DNA from: Coriaria nepalensis | Taxonomy: Eukaryota; Streptophyta; Magnoliopsida; Cucurbitales; Coriariaceae | NCBI GenBank assembly: GCA_027186245.1 | Contig: CP114496.1 | Span: 9,760,001-9,824,000 of the forward strand | Reading direction: 5' to 3' | DNA length: 64,000 bases | In this document: positions 21,301 to 33,095 of the stretch, piece by piece | Position numbering within the stretch: position 1 is the stretch's first letter | Layout of the letters: the number at the start of each line of letters is the position of its first letter | Notes under the pieces: model-generated | What the model saw: the letters and a program-made list of their open reading frames with translations, nothing else | What the model was told of the DNA's origin: nothing | The model's database searches: none | Program-made: the position numbers and the translations under genes

Positions 21301-24300
21301 CCTGGAGCTCTATTGTTATAGAGGGAATTTCTTATCCGTTGAAAATTTATTTCAAAGGAGTAATAAGTCTCGAAATCTAAACTAAAGGAGAGTCACTTAT
21401 TTTATTTTGGGTCGAAAGTTTAAATTTTAATATAATAATATGGAATATATATTATGATTAATTATTATATTTTATATCATTTATATAAAAGTGTATTGAA
21501 TGTCCTTTTATTATGAATGAACGTATTAAAAATATATTTTATATTTAAAGTAGAAATTTTAGAAACTTCATATATAAAAATGTATTCTTATAATTGATTA
21601 ATTTTGAGATAAAAGTTTAAATTCTAACGAAATAGTTATATCATTCTGAATGAGAAATGATTTTATGTCTAGAAAAAATTTCACATGATAGGTATATCAT
21701 CCTGAAGGAGAAAGGATCCTATGTCTTCAAAGGATCTTACTTTTAGTCATTGCTAGGAAACTCTAAGGATTTGGATTTCAAAGGGGAAAATAGGCAATTC
21801 TCTAACCAATGTACGCTGAAGACAACTCTCTAAGCTAAATTTTAGCCTCACTATGTAATAATATTCTTAGGAGACAATAAGGTATATTTGCAAGAACCGT
21901 GTCACGGTATCTTTTATGATCTATGAGGGCATGCAAGTAAAGTGCTTTATGGAGAGACATGGCTGCTCATTCCACTTAAAAGAAACCGAATCTTTGTAAG
22001 AGTGGGTTTCCTTTTCACCTTGTTTCGCCGGCACCGAAGCGAAATTATTGAAGTTATACCTCCGTTCTTCATTTTTGTCTTTTGACCAAAATCTCAATTC
22101 GAGACGGACACAAAGTTTGGATACTTCTCCATCTCAAGAGTTTCTATCTCAATTGTTATATGAGTACGTTCAAGAAAAGGTGCATATTATTGAGAATAAA
22201 AATTATATCATAAATTATTTTTTAATGATTATTTATTTTTAAATTTCAGAAGTTGAAATACATTGCCGGTCAGAGTAAAGACTACAATAGAAGTTTCTGA
22301 TTTGCTAGAAGGTGTATAATGGATGGTGATTGCTTTAGAGTTTTGAAAGGAGTGATCATTATGAGTTTCACACAAAAAACAAAAAAAAAAATTAAACAGA
22401 AAGAGTTTTCTATATCCTAAAAGGCATATGATGGAGGGTTGGTCTTCAAAGCTATACTACCCAAACTGTGGTTCAATACCATTGGTTGATGATTCTACGG
22501 ATCGAAATTTGAAATACGCAATAGATATATTTTTCAAAAAATTAATATTTTTATCATCTCGAATTATTTGTAGGTTATCGTGAAAAGAGTTTTTAGGATA
22601 TGACAAATTTTTACAAAATTTCACAAACAATAATAAAACTTTATTCTGAAATATATGTATGTGTTCGGTTTCTGATAATAAGAAAATGAGGTAGCAGAAA
22701 ATGTATTTTATTTCTCTATAGATTTCTCATATTTATGAGTGAAATTGGCACCTATTCGTGAAATAATGTATTATGTCACGAACAGTCACACTCCTTAGAA
22801 AAATAGTTAAAACTATTTTAACGGTCACATATTTGAATTTCTGAAATTCAAACTCCAACGATAACTAACCGTTTTAACTATCAACCGTTTAAATAAAACG
22901 GTAAAAATTAAATCGGTCAACCAAAGCACGTGGCAGCCGGCCGCCACGGGCTGCCACATCGCAAAAATGCGAAGTGCCAAGTGTGCCTAGTAAGTGCCAA
23001 AATCACCTCACGCTCACTCTCCAACCCTTATTTATTACAAATATTCATTATTTGCAATCACTTATAAATGCTTTGAAAACTTTCTTCTTTCCAATGTGAG
23101 ATGCATTTAATTACATTTATGAATTTTTTTTGGGTTTAAGCCTTTTAACTCATTTTACCTCAAATCAATTAAAAAGTCCAACAATCTCCCACTTGTTAAA
23201 ATGAAAATGAAAATTAACCTGTCAGAATTTTAAGACGGTGCACATGTATAAAATAAAGCTATCATTCGATTTGAACTTTACCTTAGTGTAAGTGTCACAA
23301 AGTTCTATCAAAATCCCGGATAGCTTAAAGTTTTCAACCAATTATTCTTATGTGATAAAACTGGTGATACCACACACATAAACACTCATAGTTCATATAT
23401 TCCACATATATCTCGCTTAGCACTATTATGCCCTTGTGCTCAACTTATTTATGAATTTTTTTAAGAAAAACACCAATTCTTATGAGAGGCGGCACTACCT
23501 TTAAGTTCGCATAAGTGAAGTTCTTTCAGTATCTTTGCTACATTTAAGATACTTATAATTCGTAGACTAAACTTCATTAAGAGTTTGACAAATTCAACCC
23601 TCGACCGTAACAACCAGCATTATACATCTCAGATAGGGCTCTATCAGTTTAGTGTTCAAATACTATCCACTTATCAATGACTTATTTTTACCCTTTAAAC
23701 TTAATACCAATCATTTTCTAGTGTTATATTGGGTTGCCATTATTGATGAATCTCTTAACTCAAGAGTTTTAGTCATATCCCTCTAGATGTATACCTTACC
23801 AATTCTCTTGAATTAGGTTTAGTAAAAGGATCTGCCAAGTTTTCACTTGATCACATATGTGATGGCAATAATTTCACTTTGAATTAATTATCTCACATAA
23901 TCATATCTAAGACTAATATGTCTTGACTTCCAATTATACACTCTACTGTATGCTCGGGATAAGATGGCTTGACTATCACAATGTATAGATATAACATGTA
24001 CTTGTTTTAAGTAAATGGAATATCTAAAAGAAGATCTCTAAGGCACTCAGCCTCTTTCTCAGTTGTTGCTAAAGCAATAAACTCAGACTTCATAATTGAG
24101 TGGGTGATGCATGTTTGTTTCTTGGAACCCCAAGTAATAGCACCACCTCCAAGTGTGAATACTCAACCTATAGTATATTTATTATCTCCTACACTTGATA
24201 TCAAGCTTATATTTGTATATCCTTCGAGTATAGCTGGAAACTTTGAATAGTGAAGACATAGTTCCTTGGTTCTCTTAAGATAATCAAGAACTCTACCAAT

Positions 24301-27300
24301 TGTCTTCCAATGCTTAATGCTTGGATTGATTGCTAGTAGACCTACTTAGTTTACTAACTGCAAATATTATGTCGGCTCTTGTGCACTATACAACATACAT
24401 GAGACTTCCTATAACACTTGCATATTCAAGTTGAGCCATTGCTCTTCCCTTATTCTCAATAAGTTTTATACTTGAATCAAAAGAAGTGTTTGCCTCTTTG
24501 ATCTTTAGATGACTAAACTTATTAAGTACTTTCTCAATGTAATGAGATTGGCTTAATGTATATCCCCACAGTTCTGCTTCCACTTTGATACCTAAAATGG
24601 TATCCACTTGTCTAAGATCTTTTATCTTGAACGTGAAGGACAGAAACCTCCTCGTTTCTATTACACCCTTCATGTCATCACTCAAGATTAATGTCATTGA
24701 CATAAAGCCAAACAATGTCAAACTTTTCATGCCATTATTTTGGTGTTTGCTTCAAACCATATAATGATTTGACTAGTTTACACACTTTATATTCATTTTA
24801 TGGTAGAACAAAACCTTCAGGTTGTTCCATATAGACCTCCTCATTGAGATCACCATTTAAGAATACAATTTTAACATCCATTTGATGAATATAAAGATTA
24901 TGGATTGAAGTTAAGGCAAACAAGATTCGAATAAAAGTTATTCTAGCAACAGGTGCATACGAATCAAAATAATCAATATATTTATTTTATCTAAAACCTT
25001 TGGCTACTAATCTAGCCTTAAATGTTTCAAAAAGTGACATCGGTATGATATTTTCTCTTAAATGCCCACTTATACTCTATTGGTTTTGAACCGGGTGGTA
25101 AGTCAACTATTTCTCAAGTGGTGTTAGATATAATTGAATCTATCTCATCATTTATCGCCTCTTTCCAAAAAGTAGAATCTGAAGATATAGTTTCTTTATA
25201 AGTTTTGGTGTCATTTTCAATTTGAAGGACTATAAAAATTTTCTGAATGACCTCTTATATATTACCTTCTACCAGGCAAAAAGTAATGAGTTGAGAATCA
25301 ATCTCATCGGATCCAAATTCTTTTATTTTTCGTGCTCTTTGGTTTTTACAAGGTTCAATTGGTTGCTCAACAACTCTTGAAGGTATCTTTATTTGAGATT
25401 CATCAATGTTTGTAGTGTTTTGAGAATTATTATCCAAAGACAATAAGTTTTCAAAAAACTACACTTCTATAGATTCATTTATTACATTAGACTTCAAGTC
25501 TAATAGTCTATAAGCCTTGTTGTTTGTTGCATAACCAACAAATGCAAACTTTATCGCTCTCATACCCCATTCAATCTTTTTAAGATATGTGTTCTTGCAA
25601 TAAGCAACACCCCCATACTTTGAAATAATGTTGCTAATGGTACTAATACCTATATGTGTAAGTCTATTATGCCATATAATGAAACATAATTTGAATCAAT
25701 CATATAGGCAGAACTATTAGCATTCTTATTATTAATATTATTGTCAATAGTACATAGTTTCACCATCCCATCACTAGAATAACCATTTCTAATGAAAGAG
25801 TTATTTTTTGACAAAATCAACTTCCCGAATTCATAAACAGATTTGAATCTGGTTTGCCTAACAAATCACCACTAATAAGGTTCTTGTTCATATCAGGAAC
25901 ATACGAGACATTTGCTAGAGTGATCTTTCTACCATAAGTGAATACAATTTTAATGCTTCATTTGCAAAGTACCTTGGAATGACCTTCATTTCCCATTTGA
26001 ATCTTTTATCAATTTCTGACTTCATCAAAAGTATTGAACAATGATTTGTCATAGGAAACGTGCACATATGCACATGTATCATATCACCATCCTCGAACTT
26101 TTCCTTAGACAGCATTGATGTCGCTCACAGTAGCGATGATCTCTTCTTGTATGGCATTAACTTTGCCATTTTCATTTTGTTTTTTTTCGGAATCTACAAT
26201 CACGAGCAAAATGCCTAAATTTGCCACAAACAAAACAAACACCATTTTTCTTGTCAGTTTTGAATTTTCCTTGATTCCTCTTCAAACCAAGAAAATTCGC
26301 TTTTTGATTTTTGCCCTTGGGATGGCTAGACCTTTCTACAACATTGGCCATTGAGGTATCAATATTGGTTTCCTCCGCTTTTTTATCTCTAGTCTGAGTT
26401 CTTCCTCAATAAGTAAATGCTTTTTAACCTCTTCCAAAGAGTAATCTTCGTTTTTGTGAAGAATCTTCTTCCTATAACTTTTCCAACTAGATGACAACTT
26501 AGCAATGATAGCACCAACTTGAAAAATTTCAGGAAGTATGACTTTTATAACAACAAGTTTATTTACAATAACTTGTAAATTATGTATTTGATCTAGAAGA
26601 GATTTTTCATCAAGCATTTTAAAGTTAAAATACTCAGATACTAAGAATTTCTTAATACCTTCATCTTCTGCCTTATAGGTGTTCTTCAACGCATTCCAGA
26701 TTTCCTTTGCAGATTTCATATCTGTGTAGAGATCGAACATATGGTTAAATAGCGCATTTAGAATGTATCTCCGACACATAATTGCATCATCGTCCCTTTT
26801 CAGTTTCACTGCTTTGATCTCTTCGATATCATCTGGAGAGGATTCTATAAGTGGTTGAAGATTAGGAACAAGAATATAATAGATCCTCAAGGCAGTGAGC
26901 AAGAATTTCAATTTGTCTTGCCAGCATATGAAGTTTGATCCATTAAACCGATCAAGCCTCATGAGATCTTAGTTCATCAGCTTTATGGTTGAAACAGTAG
27001 TCTAGGACTCCATTGTAGTGTATCATTTTTTTATTATTGATTTTTAGTGATCGATACTTGAAACACATAATAGATACGTTTTTCAAAAAATAATATTTTC
27101 ACCCTCCTAGATTGTTTGTAGGTTACTGTGAAAATAGTTTTCGGGATATGATAAGTCTTTACAAAATTTCACAAGCAATTGTAAAACTTTATTATGAAAT
27201 ATAGGTATGTGTTCAGTTTCTGACAGTAAGAAAACGAGGTAGAAAAAAATGTATTTTTCTTCTCTACAGATTTTTCATATTTATGGGCGAAATTGACACT

Positions 27301-29202
27301 CACGAACAGTCGCACTCTTTAGAAAAATAGTTAAAAGTGTTTTAACAGTCACATATTTGAACTTTAATGGTAACTAACCGTTTTAACTGTCAACCGTTTA
27401 ACTAAAACGGTAAAAATTAAATCGGTCAACCACCACGCGTGGTAGTGCCACGTGTGCCTAATAAGCGCCTCACGCCTACGTCGCACGCGTGTGTGCGAGT
27501 GAGAGTCCTACTCAGACATCGACTCTTATTATTTATTGCAAATACTCATTATTTGCAATCACTTGTTCTAGGAATTTTCTCTTTTTCAAATGTAAAATGC
27601 ATTTAATTACATTTATAAAATATTTTTGAGATTGAGCATTTAACTCATTTTACTTTAACCAATTGAAAAGTCCAAAAATATTCATTGGGAGGGTTGTAAT
27701 ATGAAAATGCTAAATGTCCCAAAAACGTTATAATCTGAGGGATTCTCCCTCCATTTGTTAATGGATCTTAAAAGTCTATTTAGATTGTTTCTTTTTCCCT
27801 CTATTAATGATATATTAGTAACACAATAATTATTCCAATGTGCAAGCTCCCTAATAGGTTAGGAATCATAGGTTCAGAGTTTTGGGACAATTCTTATTTT
27901 GTTACTACAAATTATGGAGGTTGTGATGCAATCAACCACATTTTTACTCAGGAACAACTCTTTTAAGATAATCAAGTGGTTACATAGTTGGATTAGCAGG
28001 TCGTTGACGAATTGCGTTATGCTTCGGGGATTAGGTAGTTGTTTAATGTGTACAAGTGAATGGTTTTATCCTTTCAAACCACTTGTTCGCTTAGTTGTAA
28101 TATTGGATCGTTTGCAAAGCATATAAAAATCAGTATTCAAGATTTTCATAATTTCTTTGATCTCTTTGAATCATATTCCTAGTTTTTAAGTGCTTGATTT
28201 CTAATTGGGCATTAGAGACTAGACATATTACCTCAACACAATACTATCAACGATATCCTACGAATATGTGCTAAAGTAGCTTATCAATCAGCGTGATTGG
28301 CATATAAAAAAGACACCTCACCGAGACTATACACGCTTTATTTTCGGAGGATTAGTCTCAAAACCCGGCTTGATAAACGCCTATTCCTAGTGGGTAATAG
28401 ATAACACGCCCCATTCCAACAATCATAATCATAACGCCGCAGGGCTCAGATAAAACTCATAATTTTGATATACACGATTTTCTTATATTTCTTGTGTGAT
28501 TATCAACAAATGAAATATTCTTCATGCAAGCATAAATCTGAAAGACAGGAAAATCTGAGGCACGATCAGAACATAAATATGTTATCAGCAATTATTGGTT
28601 ACATGGTACGTGAACAGAATTGCACATCGTCACCATGATATAATACTGAAACGCTATACTACTCCAGAGATAATTGTTCTTAGAAAAACTAACTAAATAA
28701 GCTTCCTTGAAACCGACGCCAACTGAGAGCCACGATTTCCCAAAAGTTTTTTTTTTTCTTTGGTAACAGTTAAAAAATGGGAAGTAGACATGAGATGGCA
28801 CCAGCAACACAGCTATAAATTGGAGACAGTTCTGAGCACTGGCCACGATCACTAGGGTTCATGCAATGGCGACGAAGATAACTTCGAACAAACAGTATTA
28901 AGCCAAACATCATAAATTCATGAAAAACTGTGTGCAGAGCTTAACAAAATTGCAAAAAAATAGAAAAAATAAAAACAAAGAAGGAAGGAAGGCATTTAGA
29001 CAAGCAATAATGAGTACCTGTCACCGCTAGAGTACTCGTAGAGAGTGCCTTTAGTGGAGAAGATGATGAGAGCGAGCTCAACATCGCAGAGAACGGCGAG
29101 TTCCTGAGCCTTCTTCATCAATCCGCCCCTTCGCTTGGAGAAGGTGACTTGCCGGCTGTTCTTATCCTCGATTCGCTTTAGCTCAACTTTTCCTCTCCCC
29201 AT
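18314..29202 (-). CDS. MIKC-type MADS-box transcription factor, FLC-clade-like
   Basis: Seven exons on the minus strand: 29202-29018, 20829-20751, 20495-20434, 20352-20253, 19271-19230, 18589-18548 and 18436-18314 (185, 79, 62, 100, 42, 42 and 123 bases). All borders are GT-AG and the frame is kept, giving 210 residues. Exon 1 codes for the MADS DNA-binding domain (start [19 protein letters not shown]). Exons 2-6 code for the I region and a K domain with leucine heptads, and the last exon codes for a short C-terminus ending LPFF. The exon lengths are the classic MIKC set. The SSGDS, ERY and QLMM features suit FLC-like proteins of non-Brassicaceae better than SEP, SVP or SOC1. It probably represses or times flowering as a nuclear dimer. 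Intron 1 is 8.2 kb and contains a Copia element. Subfamily placement needs a tree. Confidence 0.85.
19258..19595. repeat. Tandem duplication covering the MADS exon 5 acceptor
   Basis: Two copies with an offset of 165 bases, about 19258-19422 and 19423-19595. Both contain the string GGGCCTGTGAATCATT and a shared AACTTTGGTTCTGAATTATGT stretch. The first copy includes the real 3' splice site and the first bases of MADS exon 5 (minus strand). The second is inside intron 4 and carries a decoy acceptor at 19437. Confidence 0.85.
20690..20727. repeat. Poly-T/poly-G run in MADS intron 2 side
   Basis: A run of about 20 T is followed by GTG and 16 G directly downstream (minus-strand sense) of MADS exon 2. 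Such runs are length-unstable and often misassembled. Confidence 0.8.
22486..23183 (-). repeat. 3' LTR of the Copia element
   Basis: Matches the copy at 27038-27683 across most of its length, for example GTAGGTTA then ATGTATGTGTTCGG/ATAGGTATGTGTTCAG. In minus-strand sense it begins TGTTGGACTTTT, preceded by the polypurine tract. It contains a GC-rich palindromic stretch near 22930-22960 (CCACGGGCTGCCAC region) that the other LTR lacks. Confidence 0.8.
27038..27683 (-). repeat. 5' LTR of the Copia element
   Basis: Diverged partner of the LTR at 22486-23183, with about 50 bases of net deletions. The primer-binding region expected next to it (minus strand, below 27038) is too degraded to assign to a tRNA. 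Confidence 0.75.
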
Positions 29203-30070
29203 TCTGTGAAGAGGAAGAACGCAATCGTAACCCTAGGTTTTTGTTTTGGTCTAGGACTGGAAAGATTGAAAGAAAACGAAGATGCGAAAGGGGGGTTTTG
29301 TAGCACTCGGATCAGTCTTCACCATCCAGGGTCCTCAATTACTTAAAAAGGGTAAGTATATAGTCGCACAACAAGTCGGTTTGATTCCGATTAAGAAATC
29401 AGTATAAAACTTCTTGCCACGGGGCACTCCCAAATTTGATCTTCTGCCAGCGCGCGCGTCCAGTACATCTATGAAAGAAAAGAAGGTTTATACTGATTTC
29501 GTAAATTCGTCGGTAAAACGCAGCGTTCTGTGATGAATTTATTTTTTTATGTTAAATAATAATAATAACCTGTTTGGGTACTGCCTATTACCCTATTTAT
29601 TTGATAAGGATGAGAATGAAGAAAGGTTAATATATCCAATTTTCATTTGACATGTTATGTGTATGTGTATATATGAGTTTGGTTTAAAACGCAAAAACAA
29701 AAACTAACTTGGTTGGAACCAACTTCTGTCTTAGCAAATTGGAAAGTTTTCAACTTTATCACTACGTGTCGCAATGTCTAACTGCGCCAAAACAGATAAA
29801 CATACAAAATAATGGAAGGGGGCAGAATAGAACCTCAAGGCCCAAGGCTTCAAATGGGCCACCAATCAGAATCAGGATACCAAACTAACTAATGGGCCGG
29901 CCTTACATACCATCAAACTTAAGAATAAACCCCTTTTCTCACGCCAGTGCCACCGGGCTACAGCCTACTTATGTTATGGCCCGCCATATGAGACAAAGCT
30001 GCTAAGGAAGGGCATGTCGTCTCCATTTGCTTTTAACCCTTGGCTGATATTTATGTGATAGAAAATAGGT

Positions 30071-30112
<42 letters not shown>
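30071..30112. repeat. (TA)n microsatellite
   Basis: About 21 uninterrupted TA units. Confidence 0.95.
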
Positions 30113-30116
<4 letters not shown>

Positions 30117-30261
30117 GCATGCCTGACCCCAATCGTTGTCACGATATTATATATTATATATATTATATATATATATAAGGTGGATAGAGATGAAAGTTCA
30201 AGATCATGAGCTCTAATGGGTCCGTCAATCTCGTGATCATGGTTTTAAAATAGCTACGAGC

Positions 30262-30371
30262 ATAAATATCTTTTCTTTATTTTTTATGTTGTAATAATAT
30301 ACAGATCTTTTGTAAGATAAATATCTTTTCTTTATTTTTTATGTTGTAATAATATACAGATCTTTTGTGAG
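30262..30371. repeat. 55-base tandem duplication
   Basis: Two head-to-tail 55-base units (30262-30316 and 30317-30371) differ at one base (TGTAAG against TGTGAG). The near identity shows a recent event. Confidence 0.95.
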
Positions 30372-31667
30372 AAAGCTGCCAGCTTTGATTGTCAAATTTA
30401 TATTCGATCCCCACCTTACAATTGGTAGTAATCACATGTGGACCAAGGAATTTTACTGCATGGGGACGTAAAACTTTTGGTAAGTGGGGATTTCAAAGTT
30501 TCCTTTTCATGGAAGGTTACTAAACATATACAACAATATGTTTAGTAAAGGTGAAAATATGAATTATATTGACGTGCATATTTGTCCATTGGTTTCATAG
30601 GTATTTTGTTTGTTTTTATAAAAATATATTTATTTTATATTATTATATCAATTAATTTTTATAATTGAGTAAATATGAAAAAAATTATAAATAAATTTAT
30701 ACTTATTTAGCTTTTATTATTTAGTAACCTAATTATATTATTTTTTACTTCATGATTAGTATAAGGGCTATTTCAATCTGATATGATGGATATATGTAAT
30801 TTTTCACTTATATTTTTCATCTTCTATATATATTCTCATTTAAGCTTGTGACAAGCGAGAAAATATCCAGCTCAATCTCAGCCTCAAATAACATCTTCTC
30901 ATCTTACTCAGCTGTTATCATATTAACTGACATGCTTCCCAATCCTCTCGGACCTCAGTCTCAATTATTATTTTCTCATCATATTTAATCATCTCAATAC
31001 CTATCGATCCTACCTCAATCTCAATTTTCCTTACTCGAGACTATTGATCTAAAATTATCCTGAGCCCAACAGATTCCATGTCCAAATGCTCTTACAATTT
31101 GTTACTTTCTCTTGTTTAAGATAACAGCTAAGTTTTGTACAAGGGCATCTTCAGACATGCAAATTTTTTGTTTGGAAGGAATTTGTTGAACATAAGATAA
31201 GAACACAGTCTGTGTCAAAACACATCCCAAGAAGCTTTTTACATCGATCTATGTATCTCTGTAGACACGCATGTTACTATATAATGTATATTAGCATCAA
31301 CTATCATCTTAATAAATCTCTTAATTCCTGCTTTAAATTTTGATCCAACTTTGACTTGACGTCATTATTCATCGCGTACGGTTTTGTCGAAATCTACTCT
31401 AACTACAAGCTAGAATATCTAAGAGTAGAGAGGCGGTCATGAACTGATGGACATATGGTAAGATATTTCCCTGACTGCATTTGATGGGACGAGTCTTGCC
31501 AAGAAGGTAGGTACCAGCTGCTTGGATTCTCCATCTATTTTTCTACTTGGCTTCTTTCTTTCGTAGCTTCAAATAAGCAATAATATGCATTCATTTACCT
31601 AGATAGAGGAAGTGAATGAATGATCGGTTATAAGCTATGTCTCCGAGTTGAAAATGTATAGACTATT

Positions 31668-32612
31668 AGAGGTGGTAAAGCAGGCTAGGTCAGCCCGAAT
31701 CCGGTAGGATTAGCCCATTGAAGCCCGGCCTAAGCCTTTCTTTGAGCTTGTAGTTAGTAGGCTCTGGCCGAGCTCTGCCTGAGGTTGGGTTTGGACTAAG
31801 CTTATATATCGGCTAATTCGATCCAACCTATTTTAAAATAGACCAACAGGTTATGGGTGTCTGGCAAGTTTAATTAATTTTTTTTATGTTAATTTATATA
31901 ATATTAAGAATAAGATTAACGTGGTTTAAAATTTAAAACTTAATAATTTAAATTATAAATTATAATTAAGTGAATGAATTAGAAATTTAGAATATGTGAT
32001 TCTTAAATTGACAACAATAAAACAGTTTACATAAGTTTTCTCCTATTTGTTTCATTTAATTTTCATTATTTTATATCTTTTCCCCTTCTCTTTATCTCTA
32101 AATTCAATACCCAAAATCTCAATTTTAAATTTTACTTTTATGTTTTGTCAATTTTCAATTAAATCAATAAAGAACTACTTTTGTATGAATATATGAAAAC
32201 AACTAAGAATTACAAGTCTTAGTATTACGTAGCTCTACTTAAATAATGATGAGAATTTTGTACATAAATATTTTTATTGATCCGTATTGAGGATTCCAAC
32301 AACGAATATATAAATTGAACAAATCGATCAAATTTGTAATAAATAATTTGAGCATGTTGAATTCATAAACCATATATAGACTGTGTTAATAATAATTCGG
32401 TGAACTGAGTTTGAGTCATTAGCCAAAGTCAATATATACAATAAAATATTCATAATTACATGATAAATATATTAATTTTGTATTATAATTTTTTTTTATT
32501 ACATCATAAAATTATTTTGTTAAATTATAAAATTTATTTATTATATCACATGATAATTTTTTATAAAAAAAAAAAAAAAAAACTCATTTTAAAGCCCAAC
32601 CCGACCTAAACA
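31668..32612. mobile_element. Possible non-autonomous DNA element with GGCCCG-type ends
   Basis: A GC-rich 5' portion (31668-31860: AGAGGTGGTAAAGCAGGCTA, then repeated AGCCCG/GGCCTAAGCC words) leads into about 700 bases of AT-rich filler. It ends at 32590-32610 with AAAGCCCAACCCGACCT, roughly inverted to the start. This arrangement resembles common plant non-autonomous elements with AGAGGTGGCAAA-like ends. No coding capacity and no clear target-site duplication are seen. Confidence 0.35.
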
Positions 32613-32616
32613 AACT

Positions 32617-33095
32617 AGGATCGGCCAGGGTGAGCTAACTCTAGAAACTCGTCATCAATTCGGATTGTAGGATGCAACTCGCCTACATGAAACCGAAATC
32701 ACTAGTGATCGCTGGTAAGCCATACAACAATGAATTTGTTCTCGGGATTGTACACACCACCGCCTGTCACACTATGAGAGCTACCCAAGTCTGAATTCGT
32801 TATCTTATCTGCAAAGAGGAGGACGCCGAAGGTAGGGCTAGTGACTGGAGTGAAATCATAAAAAGGTAATCGTATTGGAAAGTGTGGTTGAATTACCTCA
32901 TTTTTAGGAAGAGCAACGCTTGTTGCGTATTTTGGTTTGACATTGTTTCACACCAAAAAAGAAATGAGCTATATCTAAGTTAAACTTAAAAGATAAAAGT
33001 CTTCTTTTATTTCTTGACGATAAAGTAAGACTAAGTTCATGAGTTTATTATCCTAAGTCAAAATAAGTTGATAGGATTTCGGTCCCATGTTCCTT
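32617..33095 (+). pseudogene. Nuclear insert of plastid DNA: rrn16 3' end and rrn16-trnI spacer
   Basis: From AGGGTGAGCTAAC onward the sequence follows the 3' end of plastid 16S rRNA (TCGGATTGTAGG, CAACTCGCCTACATGAA, TTGTACACACC, then GGGCTAGTGACTGGAGTGAA) to the mature 3' end near 32904. It continues into the start of the 16S-tRNA-Ile spacer (TATTTTGGTTTGACA, GAGTTAAACTT, AGTTGATAGGA). Compared with the conserved plastid sequence, nearly all changes are C-to-T or G-to-A. The anti-Shine-Dalgarno CCTCC reads CCTCA. This is a decayed nuclear plastid-DNA insertion, not a functional rRNA. It directly abuts the repeat ending at 32610. Confidence 0.9.

Larger units (their letters stand above)
22486..27683 (-). 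mobile_element. Degenerate Ty1/Copia LTR retrotransposon inside MADS intron 1
   Basis: About 5.2 kb, oriented on the minus strand like its host gene. Two diverged LTR-like copies lie at 22486-23183 and 27038-27683. Next to the downstream LTR is a purine-rich AAGTGGGAGAT tract directly before TGTTGG, as in Copia polypurine tracts. Gag-like protein is readable at 26962-26336 (UBN2/DUF4219 type), followed by a CCHC zinc knuckle ([14 protein letters not shown]) at about 26238-26193 in another frame. Integrase-to-RT remnants follow at 25440-24386, including ILGIKVE-x(n)[11 protein letters not shown], typical of Copia RT. Many stops and frameshifts make it inactive. A 5-base direct repeat ATTGG at 22481 and 27684 is a possible target-site duplication. 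The divergence of the LTRs indicates an old insertion. Confidence 0.85.
20830..29017 (-). other. MADS gene intron 1 (8.2 kb)
   Basis: The intron between exon 1 (MADS domain) and exon 2. It contains a degenerate Copia-type element (22486-27683), described separately. The remaining 3 kb of intron flank the element. The 3' part (21300-22480) is AT-rich. The 5' part (27690-29017) holds only short frames without recognisable motifs. A large first intron with regulatory function is a known property of Arabidopsis FLC. Whether this intron acts that way is not shown by the sequence. Confidence 0.75.
29203..31665. other. MADS promoter region and gene-poor DNA
   Basis: The first few hundred bases above 29202 are the MADS 5' leader and promoter. 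Then follow a long TA microsatellite (about 30071-30112), a second TA-rich patch (30146-30177) and a 55-base tandem duplication (30262-30371). No gene is supported. Confidence 0.55.

Noticed and set aside
27899..28126. 75-residue plus-strand frame in MADS intron 1
   Set aside because: No family motif, opposite to the host gene, and no splice or promoter context.
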